A stretch of DNA of 64,000 nucleotides, from the NCBI GenBank assembly GCA_019787685.1, contig JAHNUO010000002.1:1054001-1118000 (forward strand), written 5' to 3'. The stretch comes from Chiua virens (Eukaryota; Basidiomycota; Agaricomycetes; Boletales; Boletaceae). How positions within the stretch are numbered: the first letter of the stretch is position 1; each line of letters starts with the position of its first letter. A program made the position numbers and the translations under genes. A model generated the notes under the pieces. That model searched no databases. It was given only the letters and a program-made list of their open reading frames with translations, and was not told the origin of the DNA. This document shows positions 23,660 to 34,023 of the stretch, one piece after another.

Positions 23660-24503
23660 CTAATCATCACTATTCAGACGGTCGTATTCCTCGTTGATTT
23701 GCCTGATGAAGTCGGCAGCCGCGTGTCCTCCCTAACCTCTGTTGTGAAGATTAACTCCGTTTGCAATTCCGTACTCACGCACCTCGCATTCGTACCAAGT
23801 GCCGTCACGAATGCAAACTTGCCGGCCATTTATGATGATCGTGCAGCTCTTCCTACGCCATAAATAATCAGATTTCGTTATAAACCCTGCGACATTAATA
23901 CTTACTTGATGCTCAATTGGATGCTGTTCTGCACACTTTCCTGTAACAGTTTGATCCCTTCTTCCCCCTGTCCGTCCTCGCCGGCGCATATTCTCGCTTT
24001 ATCAGTCTCCCATTCTAACCCGACTGTCTCGGCACATTTGGCGGCTGTTTCAGGGAGCCCGATTTCATTACGGCCTTGATAATTCTGGCATTGGAGAAAA
24101 GGCCACCACTCCGAGGACGGATGGTACTTGGCGGCGCATAACTCATACACATTTCCGGCACACTCCTCCAAGCCGTGCATGCACGTTAACCCATAAATGG
24201 GATCTGATGCATTTGGCCTTTTGTGGTATTGGTATGAAAAACCCTGGAGAGTGAAAGCACGCGGACATACGTTGCTATGAAAGACAAAGATATGTCCACT
24301 TTGTCGCCGACTCTCTGAAGCACGCTGTCCCAAACCGCTTCACACAACATGGCGTCCGGGCAGCGAGACATTACGCCCAGGACCACTGGAACCTTTACAT
24401 CCTCGGTGACGATAATTTGTGAACTGTCTTGCACAGTCAACGGAGGATATACAGCTGCCTGTGTCGAAATACAGAGGCTAAGCAGTGCGAGGGCAGTTAG
24501 CAT
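23660..24503 (-). CDS. GILT-like thiol reductase
   Basis: Gamma-interferon-inducible lysosomal thiol reductase family, likely secreted or vacuolar and able to reduce disulfides. 228 residues. Exons: 24503-24271, 24217-23906, 23852-23783, 23731-23660. Seen: signal peptide (MLTALALLSLCISTQA), an active-site-type stretch VMSRCPDAMLCEAVW where the cysteines are spaced CX5C rather than CXXC, the family signature YGLTCMHGLEECAGNVYELC, a CQNYQGRNEIG segment, and a C-terminal DFIRQINEEYDRLN after the last intron. The signature CMHG-x-EECAGN block makes the family assignment firm; the substrate is unknown. Confidence 0.9.
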
Positions 24504-24717
24504 GGTGGTGGTATGATTTCAGGCGTCTTTGGCGTCGATCGGGTATTGAATTACTCGGTGGCGTCATGATGACATAAGCGGATGTGCAACTGGACCAGCA
24601 AAATTGGTCGCAAGTCTCTGAGATCTACTTAGCTAAAAAGATGTGTGTGCGGCCTGACAATACACATGCAAATGATGGAAGCGCTGGCCCGGAATGAAAA
24701 CAGCGAGGAAAGAGGCA

Positions 24718-25538
24718 CTACGGTGCTTCTTGTGATTGAACACTGTCCCACCACTTCTTAGCTTCAAGATCGTTCATCGGGGGCGTGAAGTATCGACATC
24801 GAGATTGAAAGGCTGTGATATGCATGTCAGTCAGAGAGCTGTAGGGTCAGGGATGCAACTGACCCTCGAGGGACCGTTTTCGTATTATCTTTTCAATCGA
24901 CAATTCATTGCGCACCTGATTTCTCTGGATGCTGGCTGTTAGCGGCAGTTATTGACGGTAATGAAAGTTCCTGCAATGCTTCTAACCTTCACCTCGTCGG
25001 CAAACAACTCGGCCTGTGTCTTCCTCTTAGCCTTGGCATCGCCCTCTAGTCCGTCGAGTAGCTTGTGCTTCTCGCTCATGGATTGATCCACAACCTCCAC
25101 GCAATAGTCCACAATTTCCGTTCTCCGCTTCCAGTTCTCTGACACGATCGCGAGTTGAGCCAACCACACAGTTTGTGTGACACAGAAACGAATCTAGGCA
25201 GCTTACCAAGGAGTTCCTTCCATACATATGCACAGGCCTGGTCTTGTATACTGCCTCTTCCACCAGTGCCCTGGCGATCTCGATCACGAAAATGTGCACT
25301 TGAGCGATTCAAGCGCATCGTGATGGTGTCATCGAGTCTGCGGTATTCCCTGAGAAGGTCTTCGGGGGATCAGAGTGCTGCTAGTGAGCCACATCCAACA
25401 GGGCAGTATGCGATACTCGCCTTTGAAGAGGCTGAGGTTATGGCATGTCGCTGCAGAAACATGCACTAGTTGCGGTGTTAGTGACGGCGCCTGGATTGCG
25501 AGGCTCCCGAGTGGTGGCGAAGATTTTGAGGAAGACAT
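24718..25538 (-). CDS. MIX23: Mix23/CCDC58-family mitochondrial intermembrane-space protein
   Basis: Coiled-coil protein family linked to the mitochondrial intermembrane space and import. 189 residues. Exons: 25538-25421, 25359-25207, 25138-24987, 24915-24864, 24812-24718. Seen: ATCHNLSLFK followed by DLLREYRRLDDTITMRLNR, QDQACAYVWKELLENWKRR, KVRNELSIEKIIRKRSLE and the C-terminal SRCRYFTPPMNDLEAKKWW, giving the spaced cysteines typical of the family. Intron 1 uses a GC donor (gcgagt); using a nearby GT instead loses the DLLRE alignment. A nested ATG in another frame (MSADLKN) leads nowhere. The exact role is inferred from family membership. Confidence 0.85.
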
Positions 25539-26489
25539 TCTTTAGGTCTGCCGACATGCCGAACAGCTGCCAATCCCAACGCTGGTATGGCTGTGCTGTT
25601 ACCCCGAAAAGGAAGGTTCGGTAGTTCAACCAAGTTCTGTGTCGATGCGGTTACCAAGCTACAAACAAGGGGCATCAATCCATGCATCACTCTCAAGTCA
25701 ATGTTGATTCGGTTCGTTCGCAACAATGTGTCTATCCCGCGGAGAAAAGACAATGCCAACACGAATAGGATTAGAACAATAAGTTATTTAGTAGTATTGA
25801 TTCATGTAGTATTACAAATAAAACTTTATTAAGTAGGTTGGCAGTTCATCTCGGGAATGCTCGGGCATCGCAACTGATACAATGTGATCCTGACGTCGGC
25901 TGGCACCTGGAACAAGGGTTGGCAATGATCCAGCTCATTGTAGAAAATATTTCCCGCCGCTAACACAATCCTCCTTCTTTCCTTGACGTTTGATCGCCAT
26001 GTGTCAGAGGATTCCCGAGAGACGCGCGTAACGACGCGGAGAGTCACGCTCGCCGCATCTGTTTCATCGTCAACGACGAGAGAGTACTCCGATTCTTGTC
26101 ATCGCGACACCCGATCAGTGTGATTTATGTGTACATTCGCCAGCTTGCGGGGCCTTTTTAAGACGCCAGCGGGTTGTCAACAGTACTCTCACGCCGATCA
26201 CCTGTGCTCCCACGTCCAACATAATGAATCTAGTATCCTTCCGGTTGGATCCTACATATAGCTGCGGCATATTGCGCCCTGCTCCCATCTCCCAAAAAGC
26301 TACAAGGGGTGTATATTGAAATTCTAGTATAATACGAGCATGTTTGATGATATCCTATACATAATTATACGCTTTAATGGCAGTGCAGCAAGTTAACCAA
26401 GATTTACAGATACATATCAATCTGTGACGACACATTATATGATATTTTCACCCATTCAATGAATAAACCGTGGTCCGAGGTCGAACGAT
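25539..26489. other. Intergenic region with one unexplained open frame
   Basis: A 951 bp spacer. On the minus strand at 26102-25829 (about 90 codons) there is an open frame with ordinary-looking amino-acid composition (for example VTLRVVTRVSRESSDTW and FYNELDHCQPLFQVPADV). It is opened by a stop rather than an ATG, so it would need an upstream exon; the short ATG frame at about 26296 does not join to it in phase. This could be a decayed or missed small gene. The rest (25770-25830 and 26320-26480) is AT-rich and resembles UTR. Confidence 0.3.
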
Positions 26490-27859
26490 CTACTCGTCCG
26501 AGCCACTCATAAACGTGAATGGACGTACAGGATCTGGAGCGATGGCCTCTTGAGGAGACGGACCAGCTTTGTGCTTCTTTTTGGACTGCCTTGGAACGTA
26601 TCCATGCTCCTCAACCATATGTCGATGCCTTCGGGCGGGATCTTTGAAGGCCATTCCGCATCCGTAGCGACAGACATGGGGAGTGGAGCCAGTGCTAGAA
26701 AAGCTGGCGTGTAAGCTCGATCAATCTGCTGATGGGCCAATACGCACTGGCCATGCATATGGGTATCCAGAGAAGTCTTCTGTGGGAAACCTTTCTTACA
26801 TACTTCACAAATAAAGGGCCTAAAAAATGAGAAATGACTGGTGGCAAACGGCATTACAAACTTACTTGTACCGCAAGTGTGTGGTCTCGACGTGACGTTT
26901 GACAAGTTGCTTTTTTGAGGTATACTCGCATGTGGGCTTTTTGCGGTCCTCGGGCGTCGGCCAGGTGCATTGCCATTTTCTGGTGGTGCCATCGGGTGAT
27001 AACGTCGGCTTTGCATATCGCTCCCACGCATCTACATCGGTGCGGGGCGATGGTCGCCGCACAGCACTGGGTCGAGTTGTCACCTCCCCTTCGCTGGCCT
27101 CGCTAATCTGAGGGCTTCCCTCGCGCGATCCTCTTAGTTGATCGTCCTCGGAAGATGCGAGGGAGTGGTTAACAGACGTCGCGCGCGCCAACGTAGATGT
27201 AGCAGGTCGACTAGGCTGAGGGGGAGGATGTCTGTCAGGTTTCCAGGAACTGTGCGCGGACTGGAAGCGATGGTCTCTGTCTGATAGCTGTGCTCGACTG
27301 GGAAATAACTTAGCAGGTCAACGTGACTGGCATAATAGATCTACCTCATCGACTCCATTATGTTTCGGGAAGACGGGCTTCTGACAGACGACGCACTATT
27401 GTAGTGGTATATGGTAAGATGTTCGCATCATTTGGAAACATTGAGACCAACATACCAACCCTCAGGTGATGTGCTACGCCGCTTCCTGGGAAGCATATTG
27501 GTGGCAGAGCGATCAAAATGTGTTAATGCCGGTGACCTGATGAAGATTGATGGACAACCTCGCTGGCAACAGCAGAAAAGAACGTACGAAATGATAGGCG
27601 AGTCCTGTATGCTCACCGCAGAGCTTGACGCTGACCGCATGGAGTCTCTAACGTCGTAGTTGACGTAAATGATGGGAGGGTGGCTCATTTGTGACGCGGC
27701 CTGAAAACCAGGCCACATGTAGGTCGCAGTAGGTGAATTAAAGACCGAAAGCGAAACAGGTCGTTGCAGAGTCTCGTTATTAGTCCGTGGCTCTGTGGTG
27801 GACGGTGAGGCGATGCGACTTCTTGTGCCCATGTACAAGTGAGTTAGGGTCGATTGCAT
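26490..27859 (-). CDS. C2H2 zinc-finger transcription factor
   Basis: Nuclear regulator, about 369 residues. Exons: 27859-27617, 27562-27456, 27395-27345, 27297-26866, 26819-26748, 26694-26490. Seen: an N-terminal Ser/Thr-rich half; then a degenerate finger-like block (WQCTWPTPEDRKKPTCEYTS with a later HVETTHL), a clear C2H2 finger (FICEVCKKGFPQKTSLDTHM then H after the intron), and a third finger (HVCRYGCGMAFKDPARRHRH) followed by a basic RQSKKKHK. The zinc-finger exons join only with the chosen splice sites. Intron 1 is 54 nt, stop-free and in frame, so its splicing is less certain. Target genes are unknown. Confidence 0.8.
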
Positions 27860-29295
27860 CCGAACAAAAAACTACCTAGATATTAGTTTGTCTCTGGGGA
27901 TTGCATATTGCGTCGCGTTCCAGGATCGTGGAGGGGGTAGTCGACGGTCGTGATCGAAATTGAATCCCTCACGAGAGAAAGGTGGCAAGACATGTTGTGG
28001 CCTGGCGTTCGCAGCGAACATATTATAGTCATATGCCGATCAACGATTGAACGTATGGAAGAGAGTGGCAAACAAAAACGAACTTTGATGGCGCCTTGAG
28101 AGTGCATTCCGGAAGCAGGGGCTGTAGCTTTGTCGTTAACTGAGGAGATCGATACTGGTCAGGCGTAGTTGAATGGCTCGAGTGCATTCTGGTGCACTCT
28201 GGAGACGGGGACTTGATGTCGGCTTCTCTGAGCTCGGCCAGTCGATCTGTCTGGGTCTCTTCGTGTGCTGGGGATTCAGAGGCCCTGAGAGGACATCGGA
28301 TTATAAGTCAGGCAGTAGCGACGACGTGTGGCGTCAGCATAAGCGCAATGTAGGCGATAAGCGAAAGAGAGAGATGCCGCGGAAACGAATGCGACGGAGT
28401 TGTTTTAATGGAGATGAAGTAATTTTGGAACGTCGCGTACAATGCGAATGCAGTATCACACCAAGAGAAAGGGAAAACGGTGTCACTTGCCATAGATGTT
28501 TTTTAGCCTTGTCGAAGCGCTCCTCGGTTCCGGAAGGTGGAAGTGAGGGTGGAGAGGCCATGGGGGATAGCGGGGAGGACAGGGGAAGGTGAAACGACGC
28601 TCAGATGTCGTTTAAACGGAGGGAAGGGATTTAAAGGAAGACAAAGGAGGTATTTTCCGGTGGAGATTGTGCACATAGATATACTACGCGATCAGCCTAA
28701 ATCGAGTTTTCCCAATGAACGAAACATGTATCTGTTCGGAGATCTGAATATGGATGCATCGGGTGTGTGGTCTCGACGCTCGCGGGATATAGCGCAAACG
28801 AAGCCCTTAACCAGAGACGGGATGTGGGAAAGTGGAGGAGGAAAGCGTGTCATAGTAAATGCGATAGGTGGGTGGGTCCGAGGGCCAATCGATTAATGAC
28901 AACCGAATATCTTACGTACGCAGAGCCGACCACTGACCACAAGGCACCTGTCAGAACAACGTGAGGTACGGATGATGGCATTCAGGTAACGGAGCCAGTT
29001 GGCGCACTTTGCGTTTTCGACTACTTTGTCAGCTCTGCAAAGGCATGCATGGATTTGCGGCCGCGTCTCAGAGGCACACGGAAACGAGGCTCAACGTCAA
29101 CGGTGACAGCTGCACGTCGATTAAAGAAAGCAAGCGAGAGACAGCACATGTATACACAAAGTGGCGAAGACTACATCCCAGCAGGACAAAGGATAAAGTT
29201 GCCGATTTTGAGACAGAGCACTGGATCAAAAATGGAAGGCCATTCCAAGGAGGGCGTTTGAGGGACTTACCTAAAAGAATTAGCATCCGCATCAA
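27860..29295. promoter_or_regulatory. Long upstream region of the zinc-finger gene
   Basis: 1.4 kb without a convincing gene, the longest empty stretch here. It lies before the zinc-finger start and after the end of an unknown gene on the same strand. Open frames on both strands have biased, non-family-like composition. It may carry a long 5' UTR and regulatory sites, as is common for fungal transcription factor genes. Purine-rich runs occur near 28350-28640. Confidence 0.4.
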
Positions 29296-30008
29296 TCACA
29301 GTTGTTCATTGTCAGAGACCGACGCGCGCAAAAGGAGCTGTGTGGAGCGCATGGTGAACGAGTCTTCTTCGCATTGATGCGAGTTCATTTCCGTGTCAGA
29401 GCGAAACAAGGCGCGGGGTGGTGGAAGAGGTGATAGCTCCCCGATCCGTCCAGATCGCCGTAGGGGTTTCATAGGCCTATCCACCACCATGTCATCACCA
29501 CTCAGTTCCGCCGGGGAGTGGCCTCGATCTGGAGAAGGGGAGATCGATCGCTGGACATTTGAATCGTCATGAGAATCGGGGTGCGAACGTTTACGCTTAG
29601 AAGGGGAAGGAAGGGGGGAATAGGTGCCAGATGAGGAGTTGAAAATTTGGCGATTGCTTTCACGCGCGGAAAGTGGGTAACCAGCAAGGGCAACGGTTAG
29701 AGCGACAGGTGCCTGTTTCAAGGGTGAAGAAGGCGGTGAACTCAGATATCCTTCAGTGACGGCTACAAGACACGTTGAAAAGACATGAGCGGCGTTGGGG
29801 GCGGGGAATGAGTGGAGACACGAAACAGACACTTTCTAGCGCGCACAGAGGCAGCACGAATGGAGGCAGCAAGATCACCCGCATGGGTACTATAATACGA
29901 AAGAAATGAATTATAGGACAAAGTAACAAAGATACACGGCGCTCACGCGTCGGTAAAACGAGACTGAACTGCTGCGTGTCGTTGCTCGTCTGTGAGTAGC
30001 CGTTTCAT
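29296..30008 (-). CDS. Unknown basic, Ser/Pro-rich protein, probably nuclear
   Basis: About 195 residues from three exons: 30008-29947, 29889-29831, 29762-29296. The N-terminus (MKRLLTDEQRHAAVQSRFTD and AGDLAASIRAASVRARK) looks helical and conserved-like; the rest is disordered with SSPPSSPLK, PSPSKRKRSHPDS and LRRSGRIGELSPLPPP, suggesting CDK-type SP sites and nuclear localisation. The first two exons are supported by phase and sensible sequence; the second donor (gtctgt) is weak, because the nearby gtgtct would break the frame. No family was recognised. Confidence 0.5.
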
Positions 30009-30045
30009 GACAAAATGGTCAGAAAGCAACCTGGTTAATTTAAAG

Positions 30046-30053
30046 TCACGTGA
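30046..30053. promoter_or_regulatory. TCACGTGA palindrome between divergent genes
   Basis: An 8 bp palindrome containing CACGTG, located 38 bp upstream of the unknown minus-strand gene and about 147 bp upstream of the kelch gene. It is a possible bHLH site serving one or both; evidence is positional only. Confidence 0.3.
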
Positions 30054-30199
30054 CGTTCTCTCCCGTCGGGCAAAGACAATGCTGCCGTGCCCGGGTGTAT
30101 TTCCAAATTTGGAGATCAGCGAGGGAACGACCGTCTCGTCGTCGTCGCACTCCCTCTTCGCACGGGTCCGCTCTCCAAGAGCGCTAGCGACTCGTCGCC

Positions 30200-33100
30200 A
30201 TGCGCTTCCTCCTCCTCCTCCTCCCCATCCCCGTCCTATCCCAAGTCCTCTCCACGAACACCCCCGTTCCCCCCCTCCAGTGGCTTAATATCACCAACCT
30301 TCTTCAGGGCACTCCTGCTCCACCACTCAAGTATCCTTCCATCGGCTACGACGACTCCTCACGCAATCTCGTCATCTTTGGCGGCGAATCGTCCAGCGGT
30401 ATCCTCACCTCACAGACATTCCTGTTCGTCCCTCTCTCTCCCTTCTTTCCCACCGAGCTCACTTTCTCTCCCAGCATCGATTTCAACTCCAATAAATGGT
30501 CCCTTCCCAACCCCGAGCCCGATCTCCCCTCCACTCCCCCTCCCGCCAGGTATATGGCCATCGGTGGCGATGACTTCTCTTCTAGCTAGTTCGTCTCCTC
30601 CTCCCTCCCTCCCTTCTCTCCTCATCTCTCTTCCAGCCGTCAAGCTCATCTTATCATTGGCGGAAGGGGCAGCAACGGCTCTGCCCTGAACGACGCTTGG
30701 GTTCGTCCCCATCCTCTTTATATTTACTTTCTGTTCATCTTCCCTCTAGGAGTACGACTACGTCAACCAGTTCTGGTCTCGGGTCACAATCACCCCTGGT
30801 AGTCCTCCCCCAAGATGGAGCGCATCAGGTGGCCGGGATTATCGCACCCCTGCCGACACTGCTACTACGAACACCACCTTTTACATGGTCGGTGGCACCG
30901 ATGGTGACTCCTTGTTTCCCCTCAACGAGGTTTGGGAGTTCGAAATCACCGGTTCTCTCTCTGCCAATCTCGCGGAAAACAGCACTCTTGGAAGCTGGTC
31001 TAATCAAACCGTCGGTACAAAACCTGGGGCCAGCGTAAACCAAGCTTCCACCTGTTCTGGGAACCACCTTGGTCTCCGTCAGCGGATGTAATACCACCGC
31101 CGACTCTAGCGACATTTGTGCCGATACCAATTCCTACGTTGTCAATGCAGGTTCTTCTACTTCCGAGATCACACCGCCCCCTTGTCCAGTCCCCAGATAT
31201 GGTGGTACAATGGCCTTCAATCCCTCCTCAGCATCATCTTCGTTTGGTTCCCAGGTTTTCCTCATCCTCGGCACTTTCAACTCTTCCTACTGGGACGACC
31301 AGGGTGGGCTTCAGCGTGGCGAAGTTGCAGTTTTGGATACCACAACTGGCACTTGGAGCAGAGTACTCCCCGCAGGCGACCCCGGAACATCCGGCGTACC
31401 GACTTTCCCCACTCCTCGCGAAGGCGCGGTTGCCTATTCGTTCGGCGAAGCACTCGTCGGCAATAACCGACAAGGAGCCGCAGACACTATCGTTTTTGGT
31501 GGTCAAGATGAGCATGGCACCTACCTTAATGAAGTCTGGATCCTCAGAGCTTACAATGGTGTCATCACTTCCTCTGGCCAGACCTTGGAAGGTTCCTCCG
31601 GGCAACTGCAAACAGGCCTCAATGCCAATGGCACTGGGGTTACTGTTCAGTACATGACGCAGTGCGCATCCCAACTTACATCGGTTCCAACACCGACATC
31701 CTCACCTGGCGCACCTTCCTCTACCGCCACATCTGGCACCACCCACTCGTCTGAATCGTTCAATGTTTCCTTCGTGCACAAGCTTACCGCTCCTCTCTCC
31801 ATCGCGCTTCTCTTTCCTGCGATCCTCGTCGCACGACTAGCACTTCCGCCAGCAAATGTTACGCATCAAACTAACCGCAGAAACCCTGCTTTTTATCTGG
31901 CGTCCGTGATTGCTATTTTAGCGTACGGTTTGGGAGTCGCGGGTCTTGTTACATCATTCACTTCCATCAGATCTACGGTGGGCGTGACAAAACGCAGTGC
32001 TACAAGTCTCATTCTGCGAACACCACACGGTATAGCGGGGCTGATATTAGTCATTGCACTATATGTCGTCGTGCCTCTCCTCTTTCTTTTCCTGTTTTTT
32101 CGTCCAGTACAACGTCTTCCTGGAAAAGAAGTCGAACGATCCGAGGCCGCTGCAGATCGCTCCAATTCGGCGGACACGGCTGAAAAACTGGGATCAAATC
32201 CTGCTCCACGGCAGACACAGTACCCGCCTTCGCCTCCTGCCTCACCGCGAGTGCGTTTGCATTCTTGGGGAGGCTCTAGTTTCTGGCTTGGTCGCCGCAG
32301 CCGGGAAGGAAGAACTTCTATCGACAGTGAATCAATGCACTCCTCTGGACCTCAGCGAGCCTTCGAGGTGGTCAACCGCCCCGCACGTGTTCGTAGGGCT
32401 AGCATCAATGGCCTCGCATATCCAAATATCGAGGTTTATCAGCGTGTGCCAGTAGTGCCTCGTAGCTTGGGTGACGTCGATTGGCTCGATCGGCGGCGCA
32501 GTTTAAATGCAGTGGTAAGCGCAATCTCTCAGGTCGCTGGAGCCCTGACGACGCTGACTTCATACCTTCCCTTATTCGACCTCCGTATGAATGATGGTCA
32601 TCGAATTAACAGAACGAGCTCGATTACCATGTTAATCACGGCAGAACGCATGGCCACTCGAATGTCTCGACTCCCAATACAGCAGAGATGCTTAGTACTC
32701 GCGCATTGGTGCCGACGGCCGTGTTTCCCCGTACCATGTATGAGATCCCGCCACCTTTTGAGCTCTCGCTTCGGATTTTCTTCCATATGCTTATTCTCGC
32801 GCTCTGCGTCCTATCTCTCGTTGCGCTCTGGTATCGTGCTCCCATGTCGCTGTTTGCTGTATTCCTCCTCTGGACTGTCATTTTTTACGTATGTCTCTTT
32901 GCGCTTGCTTGGCATGGACGTCCCGGCAAGTCTTTTCTGTCCACTTTGGCTGCACGCATGCGTGGCCCGCTCCCTCAGCCCACCGTCTCCCCTGGCACAC
33001 CGACTTCCCGACCACTCTCCATGACAGGCACAGATCAGTATCCGTTCCCAACGGATACTCGCGGACCATACCTGCACCAACCTACTTACCGCCCGGCGGG

Positions 33101-33272
33101 TCACGATGATGTTTCCACGAGTCAGGGCCCTCGTTCTGTCGAAACAGATGAGGACGACGATGATATCGACGAAGACACTAGACAACGACGGATAGAGGAG
33201 GAAATGGGAAGACGAGAGGTCTCAGTTGTCACTGTCCCGAAACGCAGATTGTGGATTACGAACCCATCATGA
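30200..33272 (+). CDS. Kelch-domain membrane protein, one apparent frameshift
   Basis: Predicted surface or endomembrane protein of about 928 residues: signal peptide (MRFLLLLLPIPVLSQ), a kelch beta-propeller (NLVIFGG, AHLIIGGRGSNGSALNDAW, FYMVGGTDGDSLFPLNEVW, DTIVFGGQDEHGTYLNEVW), a Ser/Thr stalk, then about five membrane helices (e.g. FYLASVIAILAYGLGVAG, GIAGLILVIALYVVVPLLFL, MLILALCVLSLVALW) and a disordered tail with an acidic DEDDDDIDED run. Exons: 30200-30423, 30475-30549, 30637-30700, 30750-32514, 32613-33272. Within exon 4 the frame must shift near 31050: one surplus base splits NQAST from LGTTLVSVSG. Sequence error is likely. Function unknown; kelch repeats suggest protein or glycan binding. 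Confidence 0.75.
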
Positions 33273-33816
33273 TCATTCAATTCGATCCTCTCCTGTCCTG
33301 CTCATTACATACTCAATACTGACTACAATCAAGATGAGACGGAAAGGTTGTGTTTCTTTCCCTTCCATAAACGTTTTGATACTGAGTCGTGTTCCGTCGC
33401 TCGCAGCCCTGTTCTCCGCCCACCCCCACCCGCCCCCTCCGTGCATCGTATTTTAACCCTGCAGCAACTTGATAATCACCTTCATTCATGGATCCACGTT
33501 GCATTGTTTTACGGTATATTTCGAGTAGATCTACCCGGACATTTTATCTCGAGTGTACCGATGTATTTGTGTATGCAATGGACATTAAGGAGTGACTTAT
33601 TTCTAATGTTCTCTTGCACTTGGGATGAAGAAAAATCAAGTCAAGTGTCCATGAAAGAGGTGAGTACCAGAGTAGATGGTTAGTCGAAAGGGAGTATGAA
33701 GAGTAGAAATGTGGACAAATAATTCAAAGGCGACAAGAGTCCAGTTCTCAAATTTCGAAAGCTGCCAAAAGGTGGAATGCTAATCTTCACCCTCAACAGC
33801 GACATCGTGACGCCAT
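33273..33816. other. Convergent intergenic spacer, no gene seen
   Basis: This 544 bp region separates the kelch gene from the tail-to-tail unknown gene. It should hold both 3' UTRs; some stretches are C-rich (around 33420) and others AT-rich. No coding sequence was recognised. Confidence 0.5.
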
Positions 33817-33990
33817 CTATCTACGCGGCCCGTACTTTGCGGGGTCGTGTACTGGAGGCGGAGAAGGTGGCATAGGCATGCCCATGAAAGGGGGAACACT
33901 CATGCCCATGGGCGGTGCGAAAAACCCAGAGCCCATCATCGCGGGGGAACCAAAGTAAAAATTGTTTTGCATCTGTGCATGCATCATCAT

Positions 33991-34023
<33 letters not shown>

